Notes under the pieces: generated by a model
What the model was told of the DNA's origin: nothing
The model's database searches: none
What the model saw: only the letters and a program-made list of their open reading frames with translations
In this document: positions 37,003-47,920 of the stretch, one piece after another
Layout of the letters: each line of letters opens with the position of its first letter
How positions within the stretch are numbered: the stretch's first letter is position 1
Position numbers and translations under genes: made by a program
Origin: Alternaria dauci
Lineage: Eukaryota > Ascomycota > Dothideomycetes > Pleosporales > Pleosporaceae
Length of the DNA: 64,000 nucleotides
Assembly: GCF_042100115.1 (NCBI RefSeq)
Contig: NC_091273.1
Coordinates: 5,019,792 to 5,083,791, forward strand
Direction of reading: 5' to 3'

Positions 37003-37422
37003 GTCTGCTGCATGAACAGACGGTTGTTGAACCAATGAACAAACTGATTCCTAATGGTTGTCGCTGTAGAGAAAACGTCGAGGTAGGCAGTATACTCAGT
37101 CCTGGACGGCACGCTGGGACTCTGCCTTGGCCACTGGTTCCTCAGATCTTCCACGAACGAGTCGATCGCCCTAGTTTGATTCTCCTGAAATGCGGCGTGC
37201 AATCCTGTCGTGATGCTGCTGTTCAGTCTCCGATTCTCGCTTTGGTAGATTCGCTTCATTGGAATCTGCAAACGCCTTGGTGTTGCACAGCACCGTGTTC
37301 CGAATCGCATTCTTGTTGAAGTCCTGTCCCTGGTCTAGCTCGTATTTCAGTGCAGTAGGTGGCTGTACCGCCGAGAGCTTATATACCCTATAGGCTGCAG
37401 CTAGAGCCTGTATCGCATCCAT
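37003..37422 (-). pseudogene. gene fragment cut by the foldback element (copy 1)
   Basis: Two overlapping frames together look like one protein. ATG 37422 gives MDAIQALAAAYRVYKLS... to about 37200. A second frame then carries AAFQENQTRAIDSFVEDL and SVPSRTEYTAYLDVFSTATT, ending at RLFMQQT where the foldback element begins. Joining them needs a frameshift or an unseen intron. It is probably the remnant of a small conserved fungal gene. I do not know its function. Confidence 0.5.
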
Positions 37423-37469
37423 GTCTGACTTTTCGGCGTAAGCCGTCGTACAAAACTATGTCATTAGAT

Positions 37470-37880
37470 CACGATATGGCTTGGGAAGCAAGTTGCCGCA
37501 ACGGTTGGTTGCTAGCGAGGGCACGTTGCGAAGCGGTTGCGATATGGCTTGGGACGCAAGTTGCCGCAACGGTTGGTTGCTAGCGAGGGCACGTTGCGAA
37601 GCGGTTGCGATATGGCTTGGGACGCAAGTTGCCGCAACGGTTGGTTGCTAGCGAGGGCACGTTGCGAAGCGGTTGCGATATGGCTTGGGACGCAAGTTGC
37701 CGCAACGGTTGGTTGCTAGCGAGGGCACGTTGCGAAGCGGTTGCGATATGGCTTGGGACGCAAGTTGCCGCAACGGTTGGTTGCTAGCGAGGGCACGTTG
37801 CGAAGCGGTTGCGATATGGCTTGGGACGCAAGTTGCCGCAACGGTTGGTTGCTAGCGAGGGCACATTGCGAAGCGGTTGC
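37470..37880. repeat. 68-bp array, six units (copy 1)
   Basis: Units begin GATATGGCTTGGGACGCAAG (positions 37473, 37541, 37609, 37677, 37745, 37813) and contain CAAGTTGCCGCAACGG and GCGAGGGCACGTTGCGAAGC. The second island copy has four units. Overlapping palindromes GCAA-G-TTGC and TTGC-C-GCAA occur in every unit. It lies in the gap between the gene fragment and the SNF2-type gene. Confidence 0.95.
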
Positions 37881-38197
37881 GAAGCATGGAGTAGTATTTA
37901 GTGTGGTAGGTTGCATTCGGCCTGACTCGGAAGACCACGCGCCCGCAAGTCAGGCTGACAGCAGCGCTTCCACTCACAACGTTACCTAGGTACAGCAGTA
38001 ACTTGCTATTGCTAACAGAGGCAACTTTCTAGGCTTCCTACAGTGGCAGCAGTAGGCAATACGTACAGCGTTACTCTATGTTAGTCTGGTGCGCCTATAT
38101 CGGTATTGAGTCATGGGATCGATTTTGTACTACAGACTACTTGAGAAAGTTACAGTATGTCTCCGCGATTTCCGGGCAGTCATTCCTTCAAAGTATC
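37881..38197. other. gap downstream of the SNF2-type gene
   Basis: About 320 bases without a convincing gene. It is the 3' flank of the SNF2-type ATPase. Open frames here on the + strand are short and look like chance. Confidence 0.5.
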
Positions 38198-41100
38198 TCA
38201 GTCTTGCGCCTTTATCGTGCTCTGAAAATAGCCTTTAGCTTGGAGGTTCTTGACTATCCTCATGTCAATGGTGTCTCGGCATCCTTGAGGGGCAGTAGTT
38301 GTCAGCCATTCAACGAAGACTTCGGCGAACCTCGTATTAATGCGATGTTGGCGTTTCGCAGCCTGTTCAGCAATATGCGCGTTACTCTGAGGCTCAAGAC
38401 CATGCAAGATGTTGCCCTCTGTAAGCGATATTGACTGACACATCGCGCCCGTTGCACCCACGAGAATATAGACGCCATCGTCGACCTTGCCGCCCCCCTC
38501 ATCCCAGACCTTCTTCCACTTGGGTACTTCCTTGTCCCGTGTCACGGCGTTGTAGGCATGAACAACGTGTTTCTCTCCAAACGTTTGGCAGATGTAAGCG
38601 TAGATCAGAGCACGTGACAATGTCGAGCTCGCGAGTACGACGTACTTGGCTCTGTACTCTAGGGTTTCTCCTTGGTGTGCGCGAGGACGGGGATGGGGAA
38701 TGGTCGTCTTCTTGTTGCGTAGCTCTTCCAACGTCTTGTGAATGTATGCGACCTTGGCTGAGCCCTTGCAAGCCTCCAATGCAATGTCCCAGATGAATGA
38801 GTGTCGAATTGTGTCGCTGTTCACAAGAGCTGTGCGGAGGTTTTCGTTGTTATTACTGAGACTGCGGTGAGGGTCGAGGATCCGATCTCCGATAAGCTGG
38901 TCGGCATCCCAATTGTTGATTGCGGCCATAAGGTTAGGAAAGATGCTGACATGTCGCGCAATGCGGTAGGCCTCGGAGTCTGCGACTGCGCCTGGGGGCA
39001 TGGTGGGCTTGGACTTCTTGCTGCTCTCTCCCCCTTGGTCTTCCCAGGCCTCCACTTCCTTCTCGTAATGCTGTTTGACCGCGGCTAGCACGCGAGACTC
39101 TTCTTGTTCCACGTTAGCGAAGTAACACGCATCGTGCTGCAGATACGTGAAGTTGACAGTAAGCTTTGCTGTGACAACGTTGAGGGGTTTGCGCCAGGGA
39201 TCCAGACTGTCGGTGTCGCGCATTATGAAACACCACCGAACCATGTCCCGAAAATTGTTCAGCATGTCCTTGATCTCGCCGGACTGGAGTTGCTTGTCGA
39301 GCGCGGACTGTACTTTGTTCTTTTCCTTCTCGGTTTTACAACGCTGCATCCCGTCGTGATACTTCTTGTAGCTATTGAGGAGCTTTCTCCACACTGCAGT
39401 ACAATCTACCCCTTTCAAATTGGCTAAAGCTTTGGCGCCTGGATCGGTGGACTGCTTTTGTACTAACCGCTGGATCACGTGGTCGGCGAATCCTAACACC
39501 AGGTCGACCCCGTTCGTGAGAGCTGTGCCCGTCTGACCTACTATACCAGTACGATGATCATTGGGCCTGTAGTCCAAAATGGGGTCGATGATGTGGGTGT
39601 AGGTTTGAGTTTTTGTACCCGGGGCGGTATGCAGCTCGTCGACCATGATTATTGCAGCGCAACCAACGAATGTGACCAACCACACCTCGACCCTCACACC
39701 TTTGTCGTCTGTCCATATTTGCATGCGACGAGCCTGCCAAGGGCCGAGACCATCAAGCGCAGGCAATCGTGAAGTGTCCATATGCGTCTTGGCGCACAGG
39801 CTCAGCTGTGCTCTCAACGCCGCCCTCTTCTTAGTATGCCTCTTGTCGGTCTTTTCTAACTGTTGTTTTAGCCTCTTGTACTGAGGGGGCGCAGAGGTAT
39901 CGACAAGCGTGCCAAAGATCTTCGTCTTCCAAGACTCGCGAGTTGAGACTATCAAGAACCTAACGCTCGTCTTTTGAGGTCTGAAGTCCGATGTCTCAGG
40001 GACGCTGTTTGCCCATTCCTTAGTCGGGTTGTTCAACTTCCACACCTTGTTGTACTCCCCATAGGCCAATCGTGATTTCAACCAGTTAGGGCGACGGTTG
40101 ACTTCATCCCACTCTTTTGGTGTCATGCTAGAGTAGATGCTGTTCTTCGCACCGCCATAACGCTGTACAATCTCTTCGCCCGTACCGTGCAAGACTATCA
40201 GCTTCGGTGGCTTGTACTCTGATCCTTGAGCCAAGTGGGCGCTGCCACCCATGATCATACGCCATGCTTGTACCAATGTTTCAAGGCCTGCTGCACTCGC
40301 AACAAAGTAGGTGCATCCAAACAGATTCGGCGTCTCTATCTCGTCTCCGTTCGATTTGAGAGCAGTGTAGGGGAAGTCTGGCGTCGCGCTGATGCCGAGG
40401 CGCTGGTACGATCTAGCAAAATTGAGATACCATATGAGGACATCGGTGATCGTCTTGCCCATGCCCATGTCGTCGGCGATGACAAGTGCTCCTCGGTCGC
40501 CGGCGAGGACATCCAAGCCATCCTTGGCGCCGACCAACTGATGGGGTAGCGGGTGGAAATCTGGGTTTAAGCCGACCCCAGTTCCGAGGTTGATCTGGTC
40601 GCCTTTGAGGTCGTCGAGCGCAAGGCCGAAGGTTTGCGCGGCTAAGTCCCACAAGTCTATGTTCGACTTTTGCGCGTGCGCAAAAGCAGACATACCATCC
40701 ATCTTCACCTTCATAGTGCTCGAGAAATGCGCGTTTGCCTGGGTCTTAGCTTGTTCGTTCAATGGGGGTTGTTCCGGTTCGCCTTCGTCTAACATGCATT
40801 CTTCTAGCACCTCTTCATCGTCTACGAGAATGTCCATGTTGTTACTAGACTCGCTGTCACTAGAATCGCTGCTACCACTATCGTCGCTGATATGTATTGG
40901 GTCGTCTAGTCCGCTACCGTGGTAGCTATTAGAAGGGAAGGTCTCGACAAACTTGAGAAAGGACTTAGGTGCGCTGGACGGTGGTTTGGCAGGTCTGGCG
41001 AGCGGTAGCAGATTCACGGGTGTGAACGACGAGGGTTGAAGTGTGCGGGGGAAGGCGATGCTGTTATTCCTGGACATGTATGACGAGAACGGACCTACAG

Positions 41101-42559
41101 GATGCTGCTTGTGTGCGCTGTTGCTAGGTGTGGATTCTTCCCTCGACCAGGATAATGGATGTATGTTGGCCGCCAAATCTAGTATCTCCTTGAGTGTCTT
41201 GGGTGTAAGCTCCTTACTTTCCGGTGGGACGGCTTCGGAGGAGGCAACTTGCATGTGGGTGGCATCTTGTTGCTGGTCACCTTGCACCTCTGCTGGCGGG
41301 GCGGGCTCGGAGGAGGCAACTTGCATGTGGGTGGCATCTTGTTGCTGACCATCTTGCACCTCTGCTGGCGGGGCGGGCTCGGAGGAGGCAACTTGCATGT
41401 GGGTGGCATCTTGTTGCTGGTCACCTTGCACCTCTGCTGGCGGGGCGGGCTCGGAGGAGGCAACTTGCATGTGGGTGGCATCTTGTTGCTGACCATCTTG
41501 CACCTCTGCTGGCGGGGCGGGCTCGGAGGAGGCAACTTGCATGTGGGTGGCATCTTGTTGCTGGTCACCTTGCACCTCTGCTGGCGGGGCGGGCTCGGAG
41601 GAGGCAACTTGCATGTGGGTGGCATCTTGTTGCTGACCATCTTGCACCTCTGCTGGCGGGACGACTTTGGAGGAGGCAACTTGCGTGTCGGTTACGTTCA
41701 ATCTAACCGTCGTGACAAACACTACGGCTGTGCCAGCTGGGATTTCTCGCATAGCAAAGTTGAATCCACCTTGGCTTCCAATTCCGATATGCTGATTTGC
41801 TCTTGGAGCGATAAACAAGCGGCCCTTGAAGTCGAATCCATCGAGTCCTAGGCCTTGCGCAGTTTCGTAGCATTGCTCAGCTTCGTCGCGTAGTTTTTCC
41901 CAGTTGGGGATGCCCTCCTAACATATGTCACTGAATTCGACCATGCTGACTACTTCGCTGATCTCTCCATCCTTTACGGCGCATATATGTACCTGTGTGT
42001 CGAGATTTGAAGCGGTTGGCATGGGAGGATTAGCAGGCTTGTCGTTGTTCGGAGTAGGCGTGAATCCTGTAGGAACGGTTCTGGATCGAGAGCGCTTAGG
42101 TGGGTGGTCTTTGGAGTTGTGCGTTGATTCTGGCGATAACTCGCGCTTTTGGAGTGTAGAGGTTGCCGTCAAGGGGTTGGGGGTTGGGGCTTTAGCATGG
42201 TCGCCTTCCGCTTTACGCTTCCTCAGGCGATTGAGAGAATGTGTGATCAACTTGCTAATCGCCATTGTCCTCCACGCCTTGGGTTCGTTGCGGAAGTCGG
42301 GTACGGACTTCCAGACCAGGGCGTGTAGGTTCTTGTTCAGGTCTTCATTGGCAGTGTCGCTGAGCTTTGCTGCACCTCGATTGCGTGCATCGGGGTAGTT
42401 GTCCACAAGAATCTTGTCAATCGTCCTGGCTATCTCCTTTTGTCTGGTGGCGTCGTCGATGCCGAAGCCGCGGAAGATCTCTGTTTGGTTCCCCGAGTAG
42501 CTAAGGGAGCTGGGGTCGCCTGCCGGTGGATGGGCGGGTGACTGCGTGTTATCGTCCAT
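38198..42559 (-). CDS. SNF2-family helicase-like ATPase, island gene 4 (copy 1)
   Basis: The frame from ATG 42559 is continuous to 38198 except for one TAG (41920-41918). A 75-nt phase-0 intron (41992-41918, CAG/GTACAT...ATGTTAG/G) removes it, giving 1428 aa. N-terminus: a helical domain (about 15-110), then disordered Ser/Pro sequence. Next come six to seven 24-residue repeats (ATHMQVASSEPAPPAEVQ, about 235-390, alternating DG and GD) and an acidic stretch. The ATPase core has motif I ADDMGMGKT (Lys about 677), motif II VDELH (about 948-952), motif III GQTGTALTNG, and a C-terminal lobe with SQSISLTEGN and QAAKRQHRI (about 1375) matching SNF2 motifs V-VI. The family moves along DNA and remodels nucleosomes or displaces proteins. 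It is divergent with the SF1 helicase gene across a shared promoter. An alternative reading is a RIP-type nonsense codon instead of the intron. Confidence 0.8.
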
Positions 42560-42893
42560 CCTAGTCACCCGTGGTAGAAGGTGTATGCAGGTTGACGATG
42601 CTGCGGTACGTGGTGGGTGGGTGGTGTTGCGGCGAGCGTCGCAACGTTCGTGTTGTGGCAACATGCGCGAGGAAACAGCCGGAGAGCGGTGAAAAGTGAA
42701 AGGGGAAGCTCCCAGTAATTTTAGCCTCGTCGCCCGTACTGAGCCTAGTAGAACGATGACCAGGAGTAGGGCATAGTATAGCCACCCGGTTCTGGCGTGA
42801 GCGCTCACTGTTGAGCATTGCGGGTACAGCGCACAAGACTCTGACGCGGGCTCACGTTGCGTACGCGCGAAACAGAGAAAGTTGATAAAAGAT

Positions 42894-43298
42894 ATGGGGA
42901 TCACCCGAGTGTATAGAAAGCGAGCAGAGGGAGAAGAGAGACAAGGAGCAGGGAAAGTAGGGAGAGACATGGGGATCACCCAAACGCAGTTCTGGCCGTC
43001 ATCGTGAACTGAATCGAGCATAGAAGTTGATAGAACCAAACAAAAGAAAGCGAAAAGAGATATGGGGATCACCCAGCCGTAGGACTAACTGTAGTCGCGA
43101 AGGAGAGAGCCAAGACGTAGCCGGCTACACGCTGCGCATTGCTGTGGCCTTGACGCTCGCTAGATCTCCCATTCACCTTGGCATGTCCTCGCTTATTTGT
43201 ATGGCCGGTCCGATAGTTATCTTCCTATTGCCCAAAGGTCGACTGGCTGTCCACTTCTGTCTCTTGGTACCAACTTGTAGAACTCGGGTGATCCCCAT
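42894..43298. promoter_or_regulatory. four copies of ATGGGGATCACCC in the divergent promoter
   Basis: The 13-mer occurs at 42894-42906, 42969-42981 and 43062-43074 on + and at 43286-43298 on -. The surrounding bases are partly conserved (GATATGGGGATCACCC). The core GGGGATCACCC is an imperfect palindrome, as expected for a dimeric or zinc-cluster regulator. It lies in the 1.1-kb space between the SNF2-type gene (start 42559, -) and the SF1 helicase gene (start 43670, +), so one factor could control both. Confidence 0.6.
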
Positions 43299-43559
43299 AT
43301 CCTCTTCGCGTCCCTATCGTTCTCCATCCAATCCTTCTTTTCACGTGTCTTTATCTTGCTCCTCGCTTCCTCACGCACAACCCAAGGTGAGCAACGCAAA
43401 ATTTGCTTGGCGTTAGCGTCTCTCGCGCTCGCGCTACCTAGTCCTGCACAAATAACACTTTCCTCCACACCAACTACTTGACACCTTCCCCGAATTGCTT
43501 CTCTTGAAAGCAAACCACTCTCAACGTCGATATCTCTACCTACCCATTGACCCTTGTCG

Positions 43560-43619
43560 GTAAGTTGTTGTGGCCTCCTGTTCCGCTGATCGATTGCTAA
43601 CGATGTGCTGTCCGTATAG
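43560..43619 (+). other. intron in the 5' leader of the SF1 helicase gene
   Basis: GTAAGTTGTT...TTGCTAACGATG...CCGTATAG is a near-ideal 60-nt fungal intron ending about 51 bases before ATG 43670. No upstream coding frame is needed, so it is probably in the untranslated leader. Confidence 0.7.
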
Positions 43620-43669
43620 AAACAAAGTCTCACCTACCGTTGAAACTCTGTTTTTGCATATCGTCCAGC

Positions 43670-46600
43670 ATGGCCGACCAGTCTGTCATGCACTACATGG
43701 TCAATGACCGGCCGACGTCGGCGCCGCATGATACAGAAGTCTACGACCAGGGCATTGCTGTCTTGGAGGCACCCGGCAAAGACTCTGTCCAGCTCGGAGG
43801 CCTTCCCGACGCCCCTGACCGAGAGAAGCACGCCTGCTTCACCTGCAAAGAACCAGGCCACAGGGCCAAAGATTGCCCCAAGAAGCTCGAACAGCAAGCG
43901 TGTTCCAACTGCGGCGAGGTTGGCCATGTCTACCGCGACTGTCCCACGAACGAGTGCTTCAACTGCGGTGGTCACGGGCACCTCTCCAAGCAATGCCCTA
44001 GTGAGCCAGCAGCAGACCAGGGCCCTAGGTGCAACGGCTGTAACCGTCTCGGCCACGTTGCCTCGGATTGCTTCTATCCCCAGCCGATCAAAACCCGCAA
44101 GTTTCGTGCTCCTAAGGAGGACGCCTCCAAGGAGGACGTCTCCAAGGAGGACGTCTCCAAGGATGGCAAAGACGAGCTTCCTCCTGCCCAAACCATGGCC
44201 CCACCACTGGATAAACCTAGCTTCACAACAAAGTTATTCACTCGGAAGATCCCTCACTATGTCTCCTCCGTTAGTGTAGAGATGGATATTTCCTATCCGA
44301 GCGACGACGCTAGTATCACCCTCCGTGGCCACGCTCATCGGGCAGCCTCCATTACCCTGACAGCCCACAACATCGTCAACTGCACTGTACTTCCCATGAA
44401 GATCACCGATGAGTTCTTCACCTCAAGGGTTTCCCAAGAAGATGTTAAGCGAGCTGCTAGTAAGCTTGCACTCAGCGAACTAGGGATGCTCCTACACTTC
44501 CGCTTCGACCTCCAAACCGAACAACCTGACGGACAACCTCTGAACTCCCGCCCCCTCTACGGATTGGGGTTCTTCTCCCACCAGAACTTTGGGATCTTCG
44601 ATGAAGTCATCCATCGTGCTCGCGATATCCTCGAGAATGGCGGCGAGGGCACCGTGCTGCACTTCTTCACGGTCGCCACAGAGTCAGCACAAGAGCGCAT
44701 GGATACCGTGTACAAAGAGATGCAAGCTCAATACAAGAACGACCCGATTCTGCTCTACTGGAAGGACTGTCGTGTCAACCCTCAGACTGGCATGGAGATC
44801 TCTGTCGACAAGCAGCCGAAAGGATTCAAGGTCCCTCCCCAGTGGGCATTCCAGAACAACACACAGTACGTCACCGTGCACTACCAGAACCTTGTCCACG
44901 AACTGCGCAAGGCCGCCAAGCAGAAGGGTTTCGAGATCACCGACACCAAGATTATGAAGGTTCGCGGCGGCGGTGACCGGTTATACTACGCCGAGCTCAG
45001 GGTACCAGAGGGCGCCAGCTACCGCGAGGGCGCCTTCGTGGACATCCAGTTCAGTCCCTACCAGGAGCAAGCGGACACCTGGCGATTTGAGATCAAACCG
45101 TCCGCAGGCATCACGCCCGCTAGCTACATAGGCGGCTTTCTCTACCGCCCTCGCTTGGGTGCATCCTTCGCCGAGCAGCCCCTGTTCAAGGAGGGCGTTC
45201 ACTACAGCTGTGCATTTAACTATCGTACTTTGCCTGAAGCTGAAGAGGCATTGCGTAAGCTTCGCGGCATCTACGTCTTTGCTCGCTTGAACCCTGCCAC
45301 CGTGGGAATTAAGCGCCAGATCAACGCCCTTAACCATTACTTCCGAGGCGGCGATGCCTTTAGCGATGTCACTCAAATCCTCCACAACTCCTACCTTCGC
45401 TTCCCAGACGACAAGATCGTGGACTACTTCGCCGGCATGTTCGCGTATTTGGGAGACAACGGTGCTAAGGACAGCATCATGGAGCGTCTGAACCGCTCAC
45501 TCCAACCCGACGTTTTGCAGAAGCTTCGCGCCCTTGCCGGTGGTGTAGCGCTCATCCAAGGTCCTGGTGGCGTTGGCAAGACACGCATCATCGAGGCTCT
45601 GGCTGTTGCGCACTACGAGGCTCAACAAACTGGCGTTATCCATGGCCTTGGTCGCCTTGCTGCTTTCTGGGTCACGTCGCCGTTGAACAAGCAGCTCGAC
45701 GACGCTATGCTCAGGATCTACACGGCCTGCCTAGAGCGACGGAAGGAGCTCAAGGCCGCTGGCATCCAGGCACGTTTCCCTATCGTAATCCGACGCCATA
45801 TGAAAGAGACGGAGACAGCGGTTGTTCGCAAGGAGTCCGAAGCTGCTCGCAACGTCCTGCTAAAGAACGAGAAGCCGCCCTACTTTGAATACATCGAAGA
45901 AGAGCACTTCACCAAGGACCAGCTGAAAGAGCAGGCAGCGGCTTACCAGGAGAAGTCCAGTGAAGACAGGCGGACCATGGCGTTCCTTGACGCACTGACA
46001 GTGGACTCGCAATTCCGCATCCTTCTTGAGACGTCCGAGACAAAGTCGTCTTTCACCGACAAGCGACTTCAGTTGGAAATGCTGTCGGAGGGTGCGTGGG
46101 TTCTGCGCCTCGCCGGAGTGCCGGAGCGTAATGCCGATACGAACGAGTTAGTGGTACACGAAATCGCCCAACCAAAAAAGTACCGCGATTTCCGTTTTCA
46201 GCTCGACCTCTATGCTTCAGGCCAAGAATTCGACGCCGATGACATGCGCCGACTGACTGCTCTCACCAACGAGATCATTAGGGACCTCGCTCAACTGGCC
46301 GTAGCCATTGGCATGACCTCCGACGTAATCTCGCAGCCGCGTACTCATACGCTCGAGCAGCCGTATGCCGTTCATCACGACGAGGCTGGCAAGTCAAGCG
46401 AGTCAAGCACGCTCGCTCCTCTCGTGTACACGCACGCCTATAATAACGAGGGCCCGCTGATGGTCGAGCGCAAGGCCATAACACCCCACCTGTTCTTCGG
46501 CGATATCCATCAGCCAAAGCCTTCTGCTGCCGGTGGTTCGGAGGAACGTCACGTCTTCAGTGATCAGCAGGACCTACCTTTCTTCCATCGTGCGATGCTA

Positions 46601-47920
46601 GGCGGCTGTACCACTATTTACCTGCACACACAGTACCGCTTCAATTCCGACATCAACGCTCTCACCAACCACATCCTTCCTCGTGGCCGTATGGAAGTGG
46701 CCCCCGGGGTAGATGACCGGGAAGAAAACATTCGCGCCATGGAGATCGCGATGGAGCAGTTCAACATTTCCTCCGGCCATCGCGTCATCTTCGTCAGCGT
46801 CAAAGGTAGCCACGACATCGTCGGTGCCACCAAGTCTCGCTACAACAAGGACTTCATTCCCTATACCCTCCGGGCCGTCTGCAAGATGATCGCTGGCGGG
46901 TTTTCTGGTAAGCAGGTCGCTATCATCACCCCGTATGTAGCGCAAGTTGCCGCTATCCGCTTCGTATTGGCTAGATTCATGGAGCACTTAGCCAATCAGG
47001 TTGACGAGGAGGAGCTGTTCAAACTTAGCGTCCAGCTGCGAGACGTCGAAGTCTTCACAGTCGACAAAATGCAGGGCGCCGAGAAGGAAGGTATTGTATT
47101 CGACACCACCAACGCTGGCGACCTCGGTTTCGTCAAGCATACCACACGAATGCTCCTAGCCGTTGGACGCGCGCGTTCCCTCCTCGTTATCGTTGGTAAT
47201 CCTGTGAGCGTCCTCGCCGAATACACTGGTGCGACCGACAAGGACAAGCGGTACGTCAAGCTCGCCTACTACAAGGTTTGGAAATGGTGCCTAGACCGAA
47301 AATCCGCCATCCAATTGCACGTTGATCCAGAATTGGCTCAAGGTTGGTGCGAGTTCAACCCCCCGTTCAATGTCGCCGAGCATATAGAGGCCTTCGCTGC
47401 GGGCTCTCAGGCCACTGAAGAGCCCATAAAGATGTTTCCCGATGCCAACTACGGACCTCTCCCCACATTTTCCACAGCCTCCCCCGTCGACGGTGATGGA
47501 ATTGATTTCTATTCCGGTGGAGATGACTGGAATCGGGATGACGCCAAGGACAAGCCAGAGGGTGAGGATCACGCCGACGATGGTGGAGACGAAGCCAAGG
47601 ACAAGCCAGAGGGTGAGGATCACGCCGACGATGGTGGAGACGAAGCCAAGGACAAGCCAGAGGGTGAGGATCACGCCGACGATGGTGGAGACGAAGCCAA
47701 GGACAAGCCAGAGGGTGAGGATCATGCCGACGATGGTGGAGACGAAGCCAAGGACAAGCCAGAGGGTGAGGATCACGCCGACGATGGTGGAGACGAAGCC
47801 AAGGACAAGCCAGAGGGTGAGGATCACGCTGACGATGATGAGGATCACGCCGGCAATGATGAGGGTCACGGTGGAGATCAGTGCAGCAACGTAGCACACG
47901 ACTGGAACCAGTACGATTGA
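43670..47920 (+). CDS. zinc-knuckle SF1 (Upf1-like) helicase, island gene 5
   Basis: The single open frame has 1416 aa. The start ATGGCCGACC is chosen because it is the first ATG after the leader intron. Residues 56-134 hold four CCHC zinc knuckles (C-x2-C-x4-H-x4-C), as in CNBP or retroviral nucleocapsid, which bind single-stranded nucleic acid. A middle region of about 500 residues is not recognised. The helicase core is superfamily 1, closest in style to Upf1: P-loop GPGGVGKT (about 631-638), motif II DEAGKSS (904-910), motif III GDIHQPKP (944), motif IV YLHTQYRFNSD, motif V VDKMQGAEKEG (1131) and motif VI AVGRARS (1165). The C-terminus has six 17-residue acidic repeats (DEAKDKPEGEDHADDGG, about 1288-1395). 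It is divergent from the SNF2-type gene and shares its promoter. Confidence 0.85.
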   Translation: MADQSVMHYMVNDRPTSAPHDTEVYDQGIAVLEAPGKDSVQLGGLPDAPDREKHACFTCKEPGHRAKDCPKKLEQQACSNCGEVGHVYRDCPTNECFNCGGHGHLSKQCPSEPAADQGPRCNGCNRLGHVASDCFYPQPIKTRKFRAPKEDASKEDVSKEDVSKDGKDELPPAQTMAPPLDKPSFTTKLFTRKIPHYVSSVSVEMDISYPSDDASITLRGHAHRAASITLTAHNIVNCTVLPMKITDEFFTSRVSQEDVKRAASKLALSELGMLLHFRFDLQTEQPDGQPLNSRPLYGLGFFSHQNFGIFDEVIHRARDILENGGEGTVLHFFTVATESAQERMDTVYKEMQAQYKNDPILLYWKDCRVNPQTGMEISVDKQPKGFKVPPQWAFQNNTQYVTVHYQNLVHELRKAAKQKGFEITDTKIMKVRGGGDRLYYAELRVPEGASYREGAFVDIQFSPYQEQADTWRFEIKPSAGITPASYIGGFLYRPRLGASFAEQPLFKEGVHYSCAFNYRTLPEAEEALRKLRGIYVFARLNPATVGIKRQINALNHYFRGGDAFSDVTQILHNSYLRFPDDKIVDYFAGMFAYLGDNGAKDSIMERLNRSLQPDVLQKLRALAGGVALIQGPGGVGKTRIIEALAVAHYEAQQTGVIHGLGRLAAFWVTSPLNKQLDDAMLRIYTACLERRKELKAAGIQARFPIVIRRHMKETETAVVRKESEAARNVLLKNEKPPYFEYIEEEHFTKDQLKEQAAAYQEKSSEDRRTMAFLDALTVDSQFRILLETSETKSSFTDKRLQLEMLSEGAWVLRLAGVPERNADTNELVVHEIAQPKKYRDFRFQLDLYASGQEFDADDMRRLTALTNEIIRDLAQLAVAIGMTSDVISQPRTHTLEQPYAVHHDEAGKSSESSTLAPLVYTHAYNNEGPLMVERKAITPHLFFGDIHQPKPSAAGGSEERHVFSDQQDLPFFHRAMLGGCTTIYLHTQYRFNSDINALTNHILPRGRMEVAPGVDDREENIRAMEIAMEQFNISSGHRVIFVSVKGSHDIVGATKSRYNKDFIPYTLRAVCKMIAGGFSGKQVAIITPYVAQVAAIRFVLARFMEHLANQVDEEELFKLSVQLRDVEVFTVDKMQGAEKEGIVFDTTNAGDLGFVKHTTRMLLAVGRARSLLVIVGNPVSVLAEYTGATDKDKRYVKLAYYKVWKWCLDRKSAIQLHVDPELAQGWCEFNPPFNVAEHIEAFAAGSQATEEPIKMFPDANYGPLPTFSTASPVDGDGIDFYSGGDDWNRDDAKDKPEGEDHADDGGDEAKDKPEGEDHADDGGDEAKDKPEGEDHADDGGDEAKDKPEGEDHADDGGDEAKDKPEGEDHADDGGDEAKDKPEGEDHADDDEDHAGNDEGHGGDQCSNVAHDWNQYD

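Noticed and set aside
37470..37880. CRISPR-like array
   Set aside because: Units are contiguous identical 68-mers without unique spacers, in a eukaryotic setting.
41179..41851. Long open frames on + and in other - frames over the 72-nt repeats
   Set aside because: Shadows of the repeats in the SNF2-type gene; the ATPase frame continues on both sides and has the motifs.
41918..43072. Separate gene of 384 codons upstream of the SNF2-type gene
   Set aside because: Same frame as the ATPase and separated only by the TAG that fits an intron acceptor. Its first roughly 170 codons cover the promoter motifs and read as chance sequence.
47291..47899. Open frames opposite the acidic repeat tail of the SF1 helicase
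   Set aside because: Repeat shadow; the + frame is continuous with the helicase domains.
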